From contig NZ_CP074405.1 of assembly GCF_018388445.1 (NCBI RefSeq), positions 2,852,001 through 2,916,000 of the forward strand: a stretch of 64,000 bases of DNA, in the 5' to 3' direction. Position 1 is the first letter of the stretch; each line of letters opens with the position of its first letter. Below, in pieces: positions 1-8,681 of this stretch. The stretch comes from Cellulomonas wangleii (GTDB lineage: Bacteria; Actinomycetota; Actinomycetes; Actinomycetales; Cellulomonadaceae). The notes beneath the pieces were generated by a model. The model had not been told where the DNA came from, searched no databases, and saw only the letters and a program-made list of their open reading frames with translations. The position numbers and the translations under genes were made by a program.

Positions 1-345
1 CACCAGGTGGAGGTCCTCGACCTGCTGGTGGACCTCAACCGCGACCACGGCACGACCATCGTCATGGTGCTGCACGACCTGAACCTGGCCGCCCGCTACG
101 CCGACCACCTGGTCGCCATGACCGACGGGCGGCTGTACGCGCAGGGCGACCCGTCCGACGTGGTCACCGAGACGATGGTGCGCGACGTCTTCGGGATGGC
201 CGCGCGCGTCGTGCCCGACCCGGTGAGCGGCTGCCCCCTCGTGCTGCCCCTCGGCCGGCACCGCACGGGCCGGGCCGCACAGCCGACCGAGGACGGCACC
301 AGCGTGCCGCCCGCCGAGCGCCCGGCGGCCCAGCCCGTACCGTGA
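1..345 (+). CDS. ABC transporter ATP-binding protein, C-terminal part (iron/siderophore type)
   Basis: Only the last 114 residues are in the window; the reading frame is open to the left edge, so the gene is partial at its 5' end. The visible part has the end of an ABC ATPase: a hydrophobic strand, then the H-loop histidine in VLHDLNLAARYADH, then the usual tail (GRLYAQGDPSDVVT) naming periplasmic-binding-protein-dependent importers. This tail is characteristic of the FecE/FepC group that powers iron-siderophore or cobalamin uptake. A proline- and alanine-rich tail of about 30 residues follows. The stop is 1 nt from the next gene's GTG, so the two may be cotranscribed. Substrate is inferred from family only. 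Confidence 0.8.
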   Translation, partial: HQVEVLDLLVDLNRDHGTTIVMVLHDLNLAARYADHLVAMTDGRLYAQGDPSDVVTETMVRDVFGMAARVVPDPVSGCPLVLPLGRHRTGRAAQPTEDGTSVPPAERPAAQPVP

Positions 346-346
346 G

Positions 347-1450
347 GTGATGACGTCCGGCGGCGACGCTGCGGACCCGGCGCCCGGGTGGCGCCCGGAC
401 GTGCTCGGTGCCGGCTACGAGCAGCACACGCTGCCGCTGCCGCCGGACGACGCCGGGCCCGTGGTCGCCACCCTCGTCCGCCACGTCCCGGCCGCGGACG
501 ACCCCGACCTGGGGCTGGACGTGCTGTACGTCCACGGGTGGTCGGACTACTTCTTCCAGACCGAGCTGGCGGACTTCTGGGGCACCCAGGGCGCCCGGTT
601 CTTCGCTCTCGACCTGCGCCGTTACGGCCGCAGCCTGCGCCCGGGCCAGATCCCGGGGTTCGTGACGGACCTGGCCACCTACGACGAGGACGTCGCCGCC
701 GCGCGCGCGGTGATGGCGCAGGACGTGCCGGCGGACCGGCCGCGGCGGCTCGTCCTCATGGGCCACTCGACGGGCGGGCTGACCCTCAGCCTGTGGGCGG
801 CGCGCCACCCGGGCGAGGCAGCCGCGCTCGTCCTGAACTCCCCCTGGCTCGAGCTGCAGATCCGCGAGGTCGGCCGCGCGCTGCTCGAGCCCGTGCTGCA
901 GGTCGACGCGCGGCTGCGGCCCGCTCACCGCCTGCCCGTGGTCGACCGCGGCTACTACACCCGCGTCGTGTCCGACGCCTACGGCGGCGAGTGGCACTAC
1001 GACCTCACGTGGCGTCCGGAGCGCGGGTTCCGCGTCACCTCCGGCTGGCTCGCAGCGATCCTCGCCGGGCAGGACCGGCTCGCCCGCGGCCTGGACCTGG
1101 CGGCGCCGGCCCTCGTGCTGCTCTCGACGCGCAGCGCGCTGCTGCCCCGCTGGGACCCGTCGATGACGCGGGCGGACGTCGCGCTCGACGTCGACGGCGT
1201 GGCCCGCCGGGCGGCCGACCTGGGCCGGCACGTGACGATCGCGCGCATCGAGGACGCCCTGCACGACGTGGTGCTGTCCCCGCCGGCCGTCCGTCGGGAG
1301 GCCTACGCCACGACGGCGCGGTGGGTGGCGGGCACGGTGACGCTCACCGACGCGGCAGCCGCCGCCGGCCGTGCGCCGCGGCCCCACGGCCCCGCACCGT
1401 CGCGCCCGCGCCTGCACGTGCGGGGACCGGACCGGCGCCGACGCCGCTGA
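347..1450 (+). CDS. alpha/beta hydrolase (serine aminopeptidase/lysophospholipase-like)
   Basis: A 367-residue alpha/beta hydrolase fold protein. An oxyanion-type HG motif occurs in VLYVHGWSDYF, the nucleophile elbow is GHSTGG, and the catalytic His is probably the one in DALHDVVLS. A strand ending in LDLRRYGRS lies between them. This arrangement resembles the Hydrolase_4/monoglyceride lipase-like family, so a cytosolic esterase or lipase is the best guess; the substrate is unknown. Two start codons adjoin, GTG at 347 and ATG at 350. The last 45 residues are Arg/Pro-rich and probably unstructured. It follows the ABC ATPase by 1 nt and converges on guaB3. Confidence 0.85.
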   Translation: MMTSGGDAADPAPGWRPDVLGAGYEQHTLPLPPDDAGPVVATLVRHVPAADDPDLGLDVLYVHGWSDYFFQTELADFWGTQGARFFALDLRRYGRSLRPGQIPGFVTDLATYDEDVAAARAVMAQDVPADRPRRLVLMGHSTGGLTLSLWAARHPGEAAALVLNSPWLELQIREVGRALLEPVLQVDARLRPAHRLPVVDRGYYTRVVSDAYGGEWHYDLTWRPERGFRVTSGWLAAILAGQDRLARGLDLAAPALVLLSTRSALLPRWDPSMTRADVALDVDGVARRAADLGRHVTIARIEDALHDVVLSPPAVRREAYATTARWVAGTVTLTDAAAAAGRAPRPHGPAPSRPRLHVRGPDRRRRR

Positions 1451-1466
1451 GGCGTCGGCGCAGGTC

Positions 1467-1576
1467 GGGTCACGACGACCGGGTCACGACGACGGGGTCA
1501 TGACGACCCGGGTCACGACGACCGGGTCAGGACGACCGGGTCATGACGACCGGGTCATGACGATCAGGTCAGAACG
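1467..1576. repeat. Tandem array of seven 14-15 bp units, consensus GGGTCATGACGACC
   Basis: Seven head-to-tail copies fill the gap between the convergent hydrolase and guaB3 genes, with an eighth partial copy running into the guaB3 stop codon. Units start at 1467, 1481, 1495, 1510, 1524, 1538 and 1552. Six are 14 bp; the third has one extra C. They vary mainly at the sixth and seventh bases (CACGAC, CATGAC, CAGGAC). The core GTCATGAC is palindromic, so each unit can act as a protein site or a small hairpin. Confidence 0.9.
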
Positions 1577-2693
1577 GCTGGTACGGGGAGACGACGACCT
1601 CGATGCGCTGGAACTCCTTGAGGTCGGAGTAGCCGGTCGTGGCCATCGCGCGGCGCAGCGCGCCGATGAGGTTGAGCGTGCCGTCGGCGGTGCGGCCGGG
1701 ACCGAACAGGATCTGCTCGAGCGTGCCGACCGTGCCGACCTCGACGCGCTCGCCGCGGGGCAGCTGCGGGTGGTGCGCCTCCGGCCCCCAGTGGAAGCCG
1801 CGACCGGGGGCGTCGCTCGCCCGCGCCAGGGCCGCACCCAGCATCACGGCGTCGGCCCCGCAGGCGATCGCCTTGACGAGGTCCCCGGAGCGGCCCACGC
1901 CGCCGTCGGCGATGACGTGCACGTACCGGCCACCGGACTCGTCGAGGTAGTCGCGCCGGGCGGCGGCGACGTCCGCGACCGCGGACGCCATGGGCGCGTG
2001 GATGCCGAGGGACACGCGCGTGGTGTGCGCGGCACCCCCACCGAAGCCGACGAGGACGCCGGCCGCACCGGTGCGCATGAGGTGCAGCGCCGCCGTGTAC
2101 GTCGACGCACCGCCCACGATCACGGGGACGTCGAGCTCGTAGATGAAGCGCTTGAGGTTGAGCGGCTCGGCGCGACCCGACACGTGCTCCGCGGACACCG
2201 TGGTGCCGCGGATCACGAACAGGTCCACACCCGCGTCGACGACCGTGCGCCAGTGCTCCTGCGTGCGCTGCGGGCTGAGCGCGCCGGCCACGACGACACC
2301 GGCGTCCCGCACCTCCTGCAGGCGGGCGCGGATCAGCTCGGGCCGGATCGGGGCGGCGTAGACCTCCTGCATGCGGGCGGTCGCGTGCCGGGCGTCCAGC
2401 GTGGCGATCTCCTCGAGCAGGCCCGACGGGTCCTCGTAGCGCGTCCACAGACCCTCGAGGTCCAGGACGCCCAGGCCGCCGGCACGCCCGAGGGCGACGG
2501 CCGTCGCGGGGCTCATCACGGAGTCCATCGGCGCGGCGAGGACGGGCAGGTCGAAGTGGTAGGCGTCGATCTGCCAGCCGACCGACACCTCCTCCGGGTC
2601 GCGGGTGCGCCGCGAGGGCACCACCGCGATGTCGTCGAAGGAGTACGCCCGGCGTCCCCGCTTGCCCCGCCCGATCTCGATGTCGCTGGTCAC
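1569..2693 (-). CDS. guaB3: GuaB3 family IMP dehydrogenase-related protein
   Basis: A 374-residue TIM-barrel protein of the IMPDH/GMP reductase superfamily without CBS domains. FDDIAVVPSRRTRDPEEVSVGW at the start and IACGADAVMLG late in the barrel match GuaB paralogs of actinobacteria. In the loop that carries the catalytic Cys in GuaB (SICTTR), this protein has GAAHTTR, so no cysteine nucleophile is visible there. It lies 46 bp downstream of guaB, the usual actinobacterial arrangement. A role in purine nucleotide metabolism is likely, but the reaction is uncertain. The start is GTG with a -10-like TATTCT only 6 nt upstream and no Shine-Dalgarno. Confidence 0.93.
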   Translation of the reverse strand: MTSDIEIGRGKRGRRAYSFDDIAVVPSRRTRDPEEVSVGWQIDAYHFDLPVLAAPMDSVMSPATAVALGRAGGLGVLDLEGLWTRYEDPSGLLEEIATLDARHATARMQEVYAAPIRPELIRARLQEVRDAGVVVAGALSPQRTQEHWRTVVDAGVDLFVIRGTTVSAEHVSGRAEPLNLKRFIYELDVPVIVGGASTYTAALHLMRTGAAGVLVGFGGGAAHTTRVSLGIHAPMASAVADVAAARRDYLDESGGRYVHVIADGGVGRSGDLVKAIACGADAVMLGAALARASDAPGRGFHWGPEAHHPQLPRGERVEVGTVGTLEQILFGPGRTADGTLNLIGALRRAMATTGYSDLKEFQRIEVVVSPYQPF

Positions 2694-2699
2694 CCGACG

Positions 2700-2705
2700 A
2701 GAATA
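2700..2705 (-). promoter_or_regulatory. Candidate leaderless -10 box of guaB3 (TATTCT)
   Basis: The hexamer ends 6 nt before the guaB3 GTG, placing the expected transcription start on or next to the start codon. No -35 box and no ribosome-binding site are visible. A perfect 16-bp palindrome (2705-2720) adjoins it. Confidence 0.5.
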
Positions 2706-2720
2706 CCGGCGCGCGCCGGT
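2705..2720. promoter_or_regulatory. Perfect 16-bp palindrome between guaB and guaB3
   Basis: ACCGGCGCGCGCCGGT is self-complementary and sits 19 bp past the guaB stop, next to the guaB3 -10 box. It could be a short terminator stem for guaB or an operator controlling guaB3; sequence alone cannot separate these. Confidence 0.4.
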
Positions 2721-2739
2721 GGCCCGGCGCGCAGTGCGC

Positions 2740-4305
<1,566 letters not shown>

Positions 4306-4980
4306 TCAGTCGATGATCCCGCGCCGCAGACCGATCGCGACGGCCTGCGCACGGTCCGACGCACCGAGCTTGCGGAACAGTCGCCGCGCGTGCGTCTTGA
4401 CCGTGTCCTCGGACAGGAACAGCTCCTGGCCGATCTGGGCGTTCGACCGCCCGTGGCTCATGCCGACGAGCACCTCGATCTCGCGCTTGGTCAGCACCGG
4501 GGTCGGCTCGGCGGTGCGGGCGGCGACACCGGCGTCGCTGCGCGCCGCGTGCGGCTCCTGCAGGGGCGACGCCGGGTGCGGCACCGCCTGCTGACCGCCC
4601 GGCACCGACGTCACGGGGCTCGCCTGCACGTGCGCGGCGACGGCCGCGAGCTCCGCGCGGCCCACGTCGGGCGCGAGGAAGCCCCGCGCACCGAGCGCCA
4701 GCGCCCGGTCGAGCGCCTCACCGTCCTCGGGGCCGGCCAGCAGGACGACCGCCGCGGAGGGCGCGACCGAGCGCAGGCGACGGATCGCCTCGGCGGGGCC
4801 CGCACCGGGCAGGTGCGCGTCGAGCAGGACGACGGTGGGAGCGATGCGTCGCGCCAGGGCGATGAGCTCGTCCGCGGACGCGGCAGCTCGCACGGGCGCC
4901 AGCGACGGCACACCGATCGATGTCACGACGAGCCGCTCACGCACGGTCGCCGAGCCGTGGCAGACCACGACTCCAGCCAT
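4306..4980 (-). CDS. bldM: BldM-like LuxR-family response regulator with atypical receiver
   Basis: A 224-residue regulator with an N-terminal receiver-like domain (about 1-125), a 30-residue linker and a C-terminal LuxR HTH (about 160-224). The HTH segment LSEDTVKTHARRLFRKLGAS closely resembles Streptomyces BldM as I remember it, and the position between guaB and whiD matches the Streptomyces locus. The receiver keeps Asp in VVLLDAHLPG but starts VVVCHGSA, without the acidic pair, and has GFLAPD where the conserved Lys is expected. Phosphorylation is therefore doubtful. ATG 4980 is chosen over the upstream in-frame start because GAGGAGG lies just before it. No kinase gene adjoins. Confidence 0.85.
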   Translation of the reverse strand: MAGVVVCHGSATVRERLVVTSIGVPSLAPVRAAASADELIALARRIAPTVVLLDAHLPGAGPAEAIRRLRSVAPSAAVVLLAGPEDGEALDRALALGARGFLAPDVGRAELAAVAAHVQASPVTSVPGGQQAVPHPASPLQEPHAARSDAGVAARTAEPTPVLTKREIEVLVGMSHGRSNAQIGQELFLSEDTVKTHARRLFRKLGASDRAQAVAIGLRRGIID

Positions 4981-5177
4981 GGGGTTCCTCCTCGCGCCGA
5001 TCCCGGTTACCACATGCGTGCACGGGTCCATGCCTGCATCGGCGTTACCGGTGGGTCACGTTAGCCTCCGGGACGCACCGGAGAGAATCTGGCGTCCCGT
5101 TTTCTCCCGGTTGTCGGGCCCCACGTGCTATGTCGTCACGCGAACGGGTCACCCGTCGCGTCCCGGACGGCACCGGG

Positions 5178-6155
5178 TCATGGCGCCGACGACTGCGCGA
5201 CGGCCGCCAGCGCCTCGTGCAGCAGGCCCGGCAGGGTGCGGGCGCGGTGCACGGTGCGGTCGAGCGGCACCCGGTCCTCGGCACCCTCCGCCACCATGAC
5301 GAACTGCGGCAGGTCCGTGCGCTCGCCCGCCAGCCGTGCCACGACCGACAGGTCCGGCGCGGGCGACTCGGAGAGCGTGACCACGGCGCGGGCCCGGGTC
5401 ATGAGCGCGAGCTCGCCGGCGTGCCGGGTGGACACGGGCCCGGCGACGAGCCGCGCGTCGACGCCGCCGTCGACGAGCGCGGCGGCCAGCACGTGCGCGA
5501 GGACCGGACGCACCTCCCCCGGCACCGGCAGCAGCAGGACGACCGGCGCACCGGTCGGCGGCGGGGCCGCGGTCCGGGCACGCAGCGCCGCGAGCACGGC
5601 ACCGAGCAGGGTCTCGCGGGCGTCGACCCCGGGCCGCTCGACCACCGTGCGGCGCGCCAGCGCCGCGAGGGCGGGCTGCACCAGGTCGGACCACCAGACC
5701 GTGAGGTCGGTGCCGGCGGTGTCCAGCAGGGCGGTGCACCGGTCCGCACGGCCCGCCAGCGCGGCGTCGACCAGCGCGACGACACCGCCGGCGCCGGGCG
5801 CCGCGCGGCCGGGGACGCCCCCGGCCGCGGGTGGTGCGTCGGGCACCCCCGCGGGCAGCCGGCCCGTCAGGTCGTCGCTGGCGGCCGTCGGCGGCGGCCC
5901 CGTGTCGGGCGCCTGCGCGAGCCGCGCCGCCTCCGCCGGGGCGACGCCGTCGATGGTGAGGCGCCGCATCACCAGCAGGCGCTCGAGGTCCTGCGCGGTG
6001 TAGCGGCGGTGCGCGCCGGCGGAGTGCTCGGAGGGGCCCAGCCCGTAGCGCCGGTCCCAGGTGCGCAGCGTCGCGGGAGCCACGCCCAGACGGCGCGCGA
6101 CGGCGGCGACGGTGAGCGCCGGTGCGCCGACGCTCTCCTCTCCTGCGGGGACCAT
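5178..6155 (-). CDS. MerR family transcriptional regulator with large C-terminal domain
   Basis: A 325-residue protein. Residues about 13-80 form a MerR winged helix (LTVAAVARRLGVAPATLRTWDRRYGLGP, then AHRRYTAQDLERLLVMRRL). The C-terminal 200 residues have alternating strands and helices ending VVTLSESPAPDLSVVARLAGERTD, suggestive of a degenerate cobalamin-binding Rossmann domain as in CarH/LitR. The B12 ligand motif DxHxxG is not visible, so vitamin binding is unlikely. It lies between bldM and whiD and is divergent from whiD, sharing the 258-bp gap with it. Its target is unknown. Confidence 0.85.
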   Translation of the reverse strand: MVPAGEESVGAPALTVAAVARRLGVAPATLRTWDRRYGLGPSEHSAGAHRRYTAQDLERLLVMRRLTIDGVAPAEAARLAQAPDTGPPPTAASDDLTGRLPAGVPDAPPAAGGVPGRAAPGAGGVVALVDAALAGRADRCTALLDTAGTDLTVWWSDLVQPALAALARRTVVERPGVDARETLLGAVLAALRARTAAPPPTGAPVVLLLPVPGEVRPVLAHVLAAALVDGGVDARLVAGPVSTRHAGELALMTRARAVVTLSESPAPDLSVVARLAGERTDLPQFVMVAEGAEDRVPLDRTVHRARTLPGLLHEALAAVAQSSAP

Positions 6156-6292
6156 GACGCGATTGTGCCAGTCCCGTGGCGCGATCCGGGTGGCGACCTC
6201 CCGGACCCGCCGCGGGTCGCGGACGCACGTCCTGCACCGACGTCCAGATCGCGCCAGTGAAACGCGTCACGAGATCGCGTCGAGGAAGGGTC

Positions 6293-6321
6293 TTGAACAA
6301 CTTCTGGCGCGGTTGTACGGT
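6293..6321 (+). promoter_or_regulatory. Candidate promoter of whiD
   Basis: TTGAAC (6293-6298) and TACGGT (6316-6321) are separated by 17 bp. This is a good vegetative-type promoter and would give an 85-nt leader before the whiD ATG at 6414. It lies in the divergent merR-whiD gap. Confidence 0.5.
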
Positions 6322-6413
6322 TGCGGCACGTCGACCCGGGAAACCGCGGACGACCACCGACTTTCGTCCCGGCGTCGCCGCTGGACGTCAACGCAGGAGC
6401 CAAGGAGGAGCAC

Positions 6414-6710
6414 ATGGCCGAGATCTCGCGTCTGCCCGGACCGGTGATGGACCTGTGGGAGTGGCAGTTCGACGGCGCGTGCCGCGACGCCGACCAGGAC
6501 CTGTTCTTCCACCCGGAGGGCGAGCGAGGCTCGGCCCGCCGCCGACGCGCGGAGGCCGCCAAGGCCATCTGCGCCTCGTGCCCCGTGCTGAACGAGTGCC
6601 GCGAGCAGTCGCTGGCGGTCCGCGAGCCCTACGGCGTGTGGGGCGGACTGTCCGAGGAGGAGCGCGCGGCGGTCCTCGCCGAGCGCGCCGGACGCCGCGT
6701 CACCGCCTGA
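6414..6710 (+). CDS. whiD: WhiB-family iron-sulfur regulator, WhiB3/WhiD type
   Basis: A 98-residue WhiB-like protein. Four cysteines, C23, C53, C56 and C62, in the order Cys-X29-Cys-X2-Cys-X5-Cys, should bind a [4Fe-4S] cluster. The turn GVWGGLSEEER (74-84) is the family signature. The segments SRLPGPVMDLWEWQ and FFHPEGERG point to the WhiB3/WhiD subgroup, which partners with sigma factor region 4 and controls redox or developmental genes. The start ATG follows AAGGAGGAG at ideal spacing; an earlier in-frame ATG lacks this. The neighbours bldM, guaB and groES match Mycobacterium and Streptomyces loci. Confidence 0.93.
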   Translation: MAEISRLPGPVMDLWEWQFDGACRDADQDLFFHPEGERGSARRRRAEAAKAICASCPVLNECREQSLAVREPYGVWGGLSEEERAAVLAERAGRRVTA

Positions 6711-6821
6711 CCTCCGTCCCCGTCGACGCCCGTCACCGCTGACAGGCGTCGACGGGTGACGGACGTCCGGCCCGACCGCAGCAGGTCCGGCCCCGCTCCC
6801 GCCCGGACCCGGCGAGCAACG

Positions 6822-6861
6822 ACGACGAAGGCCCCCTCCCGCGGGAGGGGGCCTTCGTCGT
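6822..6861. terminator. Bidirectional terminator hairpin between whiD and groES
   Basis: A 40-bp perfect palindrome: the arms 6822-6840 and 6843-6861 pair completely around a GC centre. It lies between the convergent ends of whiD (6710) and groES (6922), so it can serve both. No U-tract follows, as is common in actinobacteria. Confidence 0.85.
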
Positions 6862-6921
6862 GCCGTGGACGACCCGCCGTGGTGGCGGGCGGCCGTCCGG
6901 GCGGCGTGCTGCGAGCTGTCG

Positions 6922-7215
6922 TCAGGCGACGATCGCGAGGATGTCGCGCGCGGAGAGGATGAGGTACTCCTCGCCGTCGTACTTCACCTCGGTGCCGCCG
7001 TACTTCGAGTAGATGACCTTGTCGCCGACAGCCACGTCCAGCGGGACGCGGTTGCCGTTGTCGTCGATACGACCCGGGCCCACCGCCAGGACCTCGCCCT
7101 CCTGGGGCTTCTCCTTGGCGCTGTCCGGGATGACGAGACCAGACGCGGTCGTCGTCTCGGCCTCCAGGGTCTTGACGACGATCCGGTCCTCGAGGGGCTT
7201 GATGGAGACCGACAC
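6922..7215 (-). CDS. groES: Co-chaperonin GroES
   Basis: A 97-residue GroES (Hsp10), full length. It starts [14 protein letters not shown] and contains the mobile loop [19 protein letters not shown] and the end [16 protein letters not shown]. It caps the GroEL chamber during protein folding in the cytosol. No groEL follows: the next gene downstream is convergent whiD, so the GroEL partner is encoded outside this window. The start is GTG with GGGGAGG upstream. Expression should be under HrcA through the CIRCE element upstream. Confidence 0.98.
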   Translation of the reverse strand: MSVSIKPLEDRIVVKTLEAETTTASGLVIPDSAKEKPQEGEVLAVGPGRIDDNGNRVPLDVAVGDKVIYSKYGGTEVKYDGEEYLILSARDILAIVA

Positions 7216-7310
7216 AGCGGACCTCCCCTTCGCATGTTGAGTAGTTCAGGCAGGGTCTGCGCCGCACCGTCGCCGCCGTCGTCGCGGGTGCCGGGGCCAC
7301 CGGAGCGGTT

Positions 7311-7333
7311 GGCACCCTCCCAGGGAGAGTGCC
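7311..7333 (-). promoter_or_regulatory. Imperfect inverted repeat in the groES leader
   Basis: The arms GGCACCCTCCC and GGGAGAGTGCC pair with one mismatch. It lies between the groES promoter and start codon and would form a stem in the 5' untranslated RNA. Confidence 0.4.
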
Positions 7334-7341
7334 AGCTCCTC

Positions 7342-7370
7342 ACTCTAGGAACGCGTTAGCACTCGGTCAA
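7342..7370 (-). promoter_or_regulatory. groES promoter
   Basis: On the minus strand TTGACC (7365-7370) and TAGAGT (7342-7347) are 17 bp apart. The -35 box lies inside the CIRCE element, so HrcA binding should block RNA polymerase. Confidence 0.75.
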
Positions 7371-7382
7371 CCCGAGTGCCAA
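7356..7382. promoter_or_regulatory. CIRCE operator (HrcA site)
   Basis: TTAGCACTC-N9-GAGTGCCAA matches the consensus TTAGCACTC-N9-GAGTGCTAA with one substitution in the right arm. CIRCE is the operator of the heat-shock repressor HrcA in front of groE and dnaK operons. It overlaps the -35 box of groES. Confidence 0.93.
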
Positions 7383-7478
7383 CGACACGACCACGCGGGT
7401 GACCACGGTGCACGTCGTCGCACGCTGCGCGGACGTCGGGTGGTGTCCCCACGGCGAGGGGCGTGGGAAGGTGGGGCC

Positions 7479-8681
7479 GTGGACGACGCCGGACTGGTCA
7501 AGCTCCTCAGTCCCGACGGCTGGGCGCTGCTGCAGGCCCTGCCCCCGTACGACGAGCGGCTCGCGCTGCCGATCGCGGAGCGCCTGCAGAAGGACGGGCT
7601 CGACCCCGCCCTCGTGGCCGCCGCGCTCACGCAGTCGCGGCTCCGCCTGCGGGCCCGCGCCAAGCTCGGCGAGTTCGCCGACGGCATGCTGTTCACGGTG
7701 CACGGGCTGGAGCAGGCGACCCGCCTCGAGGTCGCGGCGCACCACGCCCGCCGCTACCGCGACGCGGGCTGCACGTACGTCGCCGACCTCACCTGCGGCC
7801 TGGGCGCCGACGCGCTCGCCATGGCGGGCGTCGGGCTGCGGGTGCTGGCCACGGACGTCGACGAGACGACCGCGGCGCTGGCGACCGTGAACCTGCGCGC
7901 GTTCCCGGAGGTCCAGGTACGCCTGGGCGACGGCCTCGCGCTCGACCTGGCGGCCGAGGGCGTCGACGGCGTGTACGCCGACCCCGCACGCCGCACGGGC
8001 ACCGGGCGGCGCGTCTTCGACCCCCGGGCGTACTCCCCGCCGCTCGACGAGGTGCTCGCCGTGCGCGGCACCGTCCCGGCGCTCGGCCTCAAGCTCGGCC
8101 CCGGGCTGGCGCACCGGGACCTGCCCGTGGACGCCGAGGCGCAGTGGGTGTCGGCCGACGGCGAGGTGGTCGAGCTCGGGCTGTGGTTCGGACCGCTCGC
8201 ACCCGACGGGCCCGGGCGCTCGGCGCTCGTCCTGCGGGCCGGCGCGGCGCACACGCTGCGCGCGGACCCCGACGGCGACGACGACGCACCACCCGTCGGC
8301 CCGGTCGGCGGCTACCTGTACGAGCCGGACGGCGCCGTCATCCGCGCCGGCCTGGTCGGCACGGTGGCGCACCGCGTGCGGGGACGGCTGATCGACCCCA
8401 CCATCGCCTACGTGACCTCCGACGCCCTCGCCGACCGGACCGCGTGGCACCCGCTGGCCACGGCGTACCGCGTGCTGGACGACCTGCCGTTCGGCCTCAA
8501 GCGCCTGCGCACGTACCTGCGCGAGCGGGGCGTCGGCCGCCTGACCATCAAGAAGCGCGGGACCGCCGTGGTGCCCGAGACGCTGCGGCGCCAGCTCGAC
8601 CTGCGGGGCGACGCCGAGGGCACGATCGTCCTGACGCGCGTCGCCGGGCAGCAGCGGGTCCTCGTCGTGGAGCCGCTCTGA
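7479..8681 (+). CDS. Class I SAM-dependent methyltransferase with THUMP-like C-terminal domain
   Basis: A 400-residue protein with a Rossmann methyltransferase core. The SAM-binding glycine motif is VADLTCGLGADALAMA, the acidic strand end is VLATDVDE, and the next strand carries YADPARR. The C-terminal region (LPFGLKRLRTYLRERGVGRLTIKKRGTAV) is the THUMP-like segment of a widespread actinobacterial family. An RNA substrate is likely but unproven. GTG 7479 is chosen because VDDAGLVKLLSPDGW is where homology-like sequence begins and AAGG precedes it. Its stop overlaps the next ATG (TGATG), implying translational coupling. Confidence 0.87.
   Translation: MDDAGLVKLLSPDGWALLQALPPYDERLALPIAERLQKDGLDPALVAAALTQSRLRLRARAKLGEFADGMLFTVHGLEQATRLEVAAHHARRYRDAGCTYVADLTCGLGADALAMAGVGLRVLATDVDETTAALATVNLRAFPEVQVRLGDGLALDLAAEGVDGVYADPARRTGTGRRVFDPRAYSPPLDEVLAVRGTVPALGLKLGPGLAHRDLPVDAEAQWVSADGEVVELGLWFGPLAPDGPGRSALVLRAGAAHTLRADPDGDDDAPPVGPVGGYLYEPDGAVIRAGLVGTVAHRVRGRLIDPTIAYVTSDALADRTAWHPLATAYRVLDDLPFGLKRLRTYLRERGVGRLTIKKRGTAVVPETLRRQLDLRGDAEGTIVLTRVAGQQRVLVVEPL

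Noticed and set aside
1467..1576. CRISPR array
   Set aside because: The units are contiguous 14-15 bp repeats without spacers.
5178..6155. MerR protein as a B12-dependent light sensor (CarH/LitR)
   Set aside because: The cobalamin ligand motif DxHxxG is not found in the C-terminal domain.
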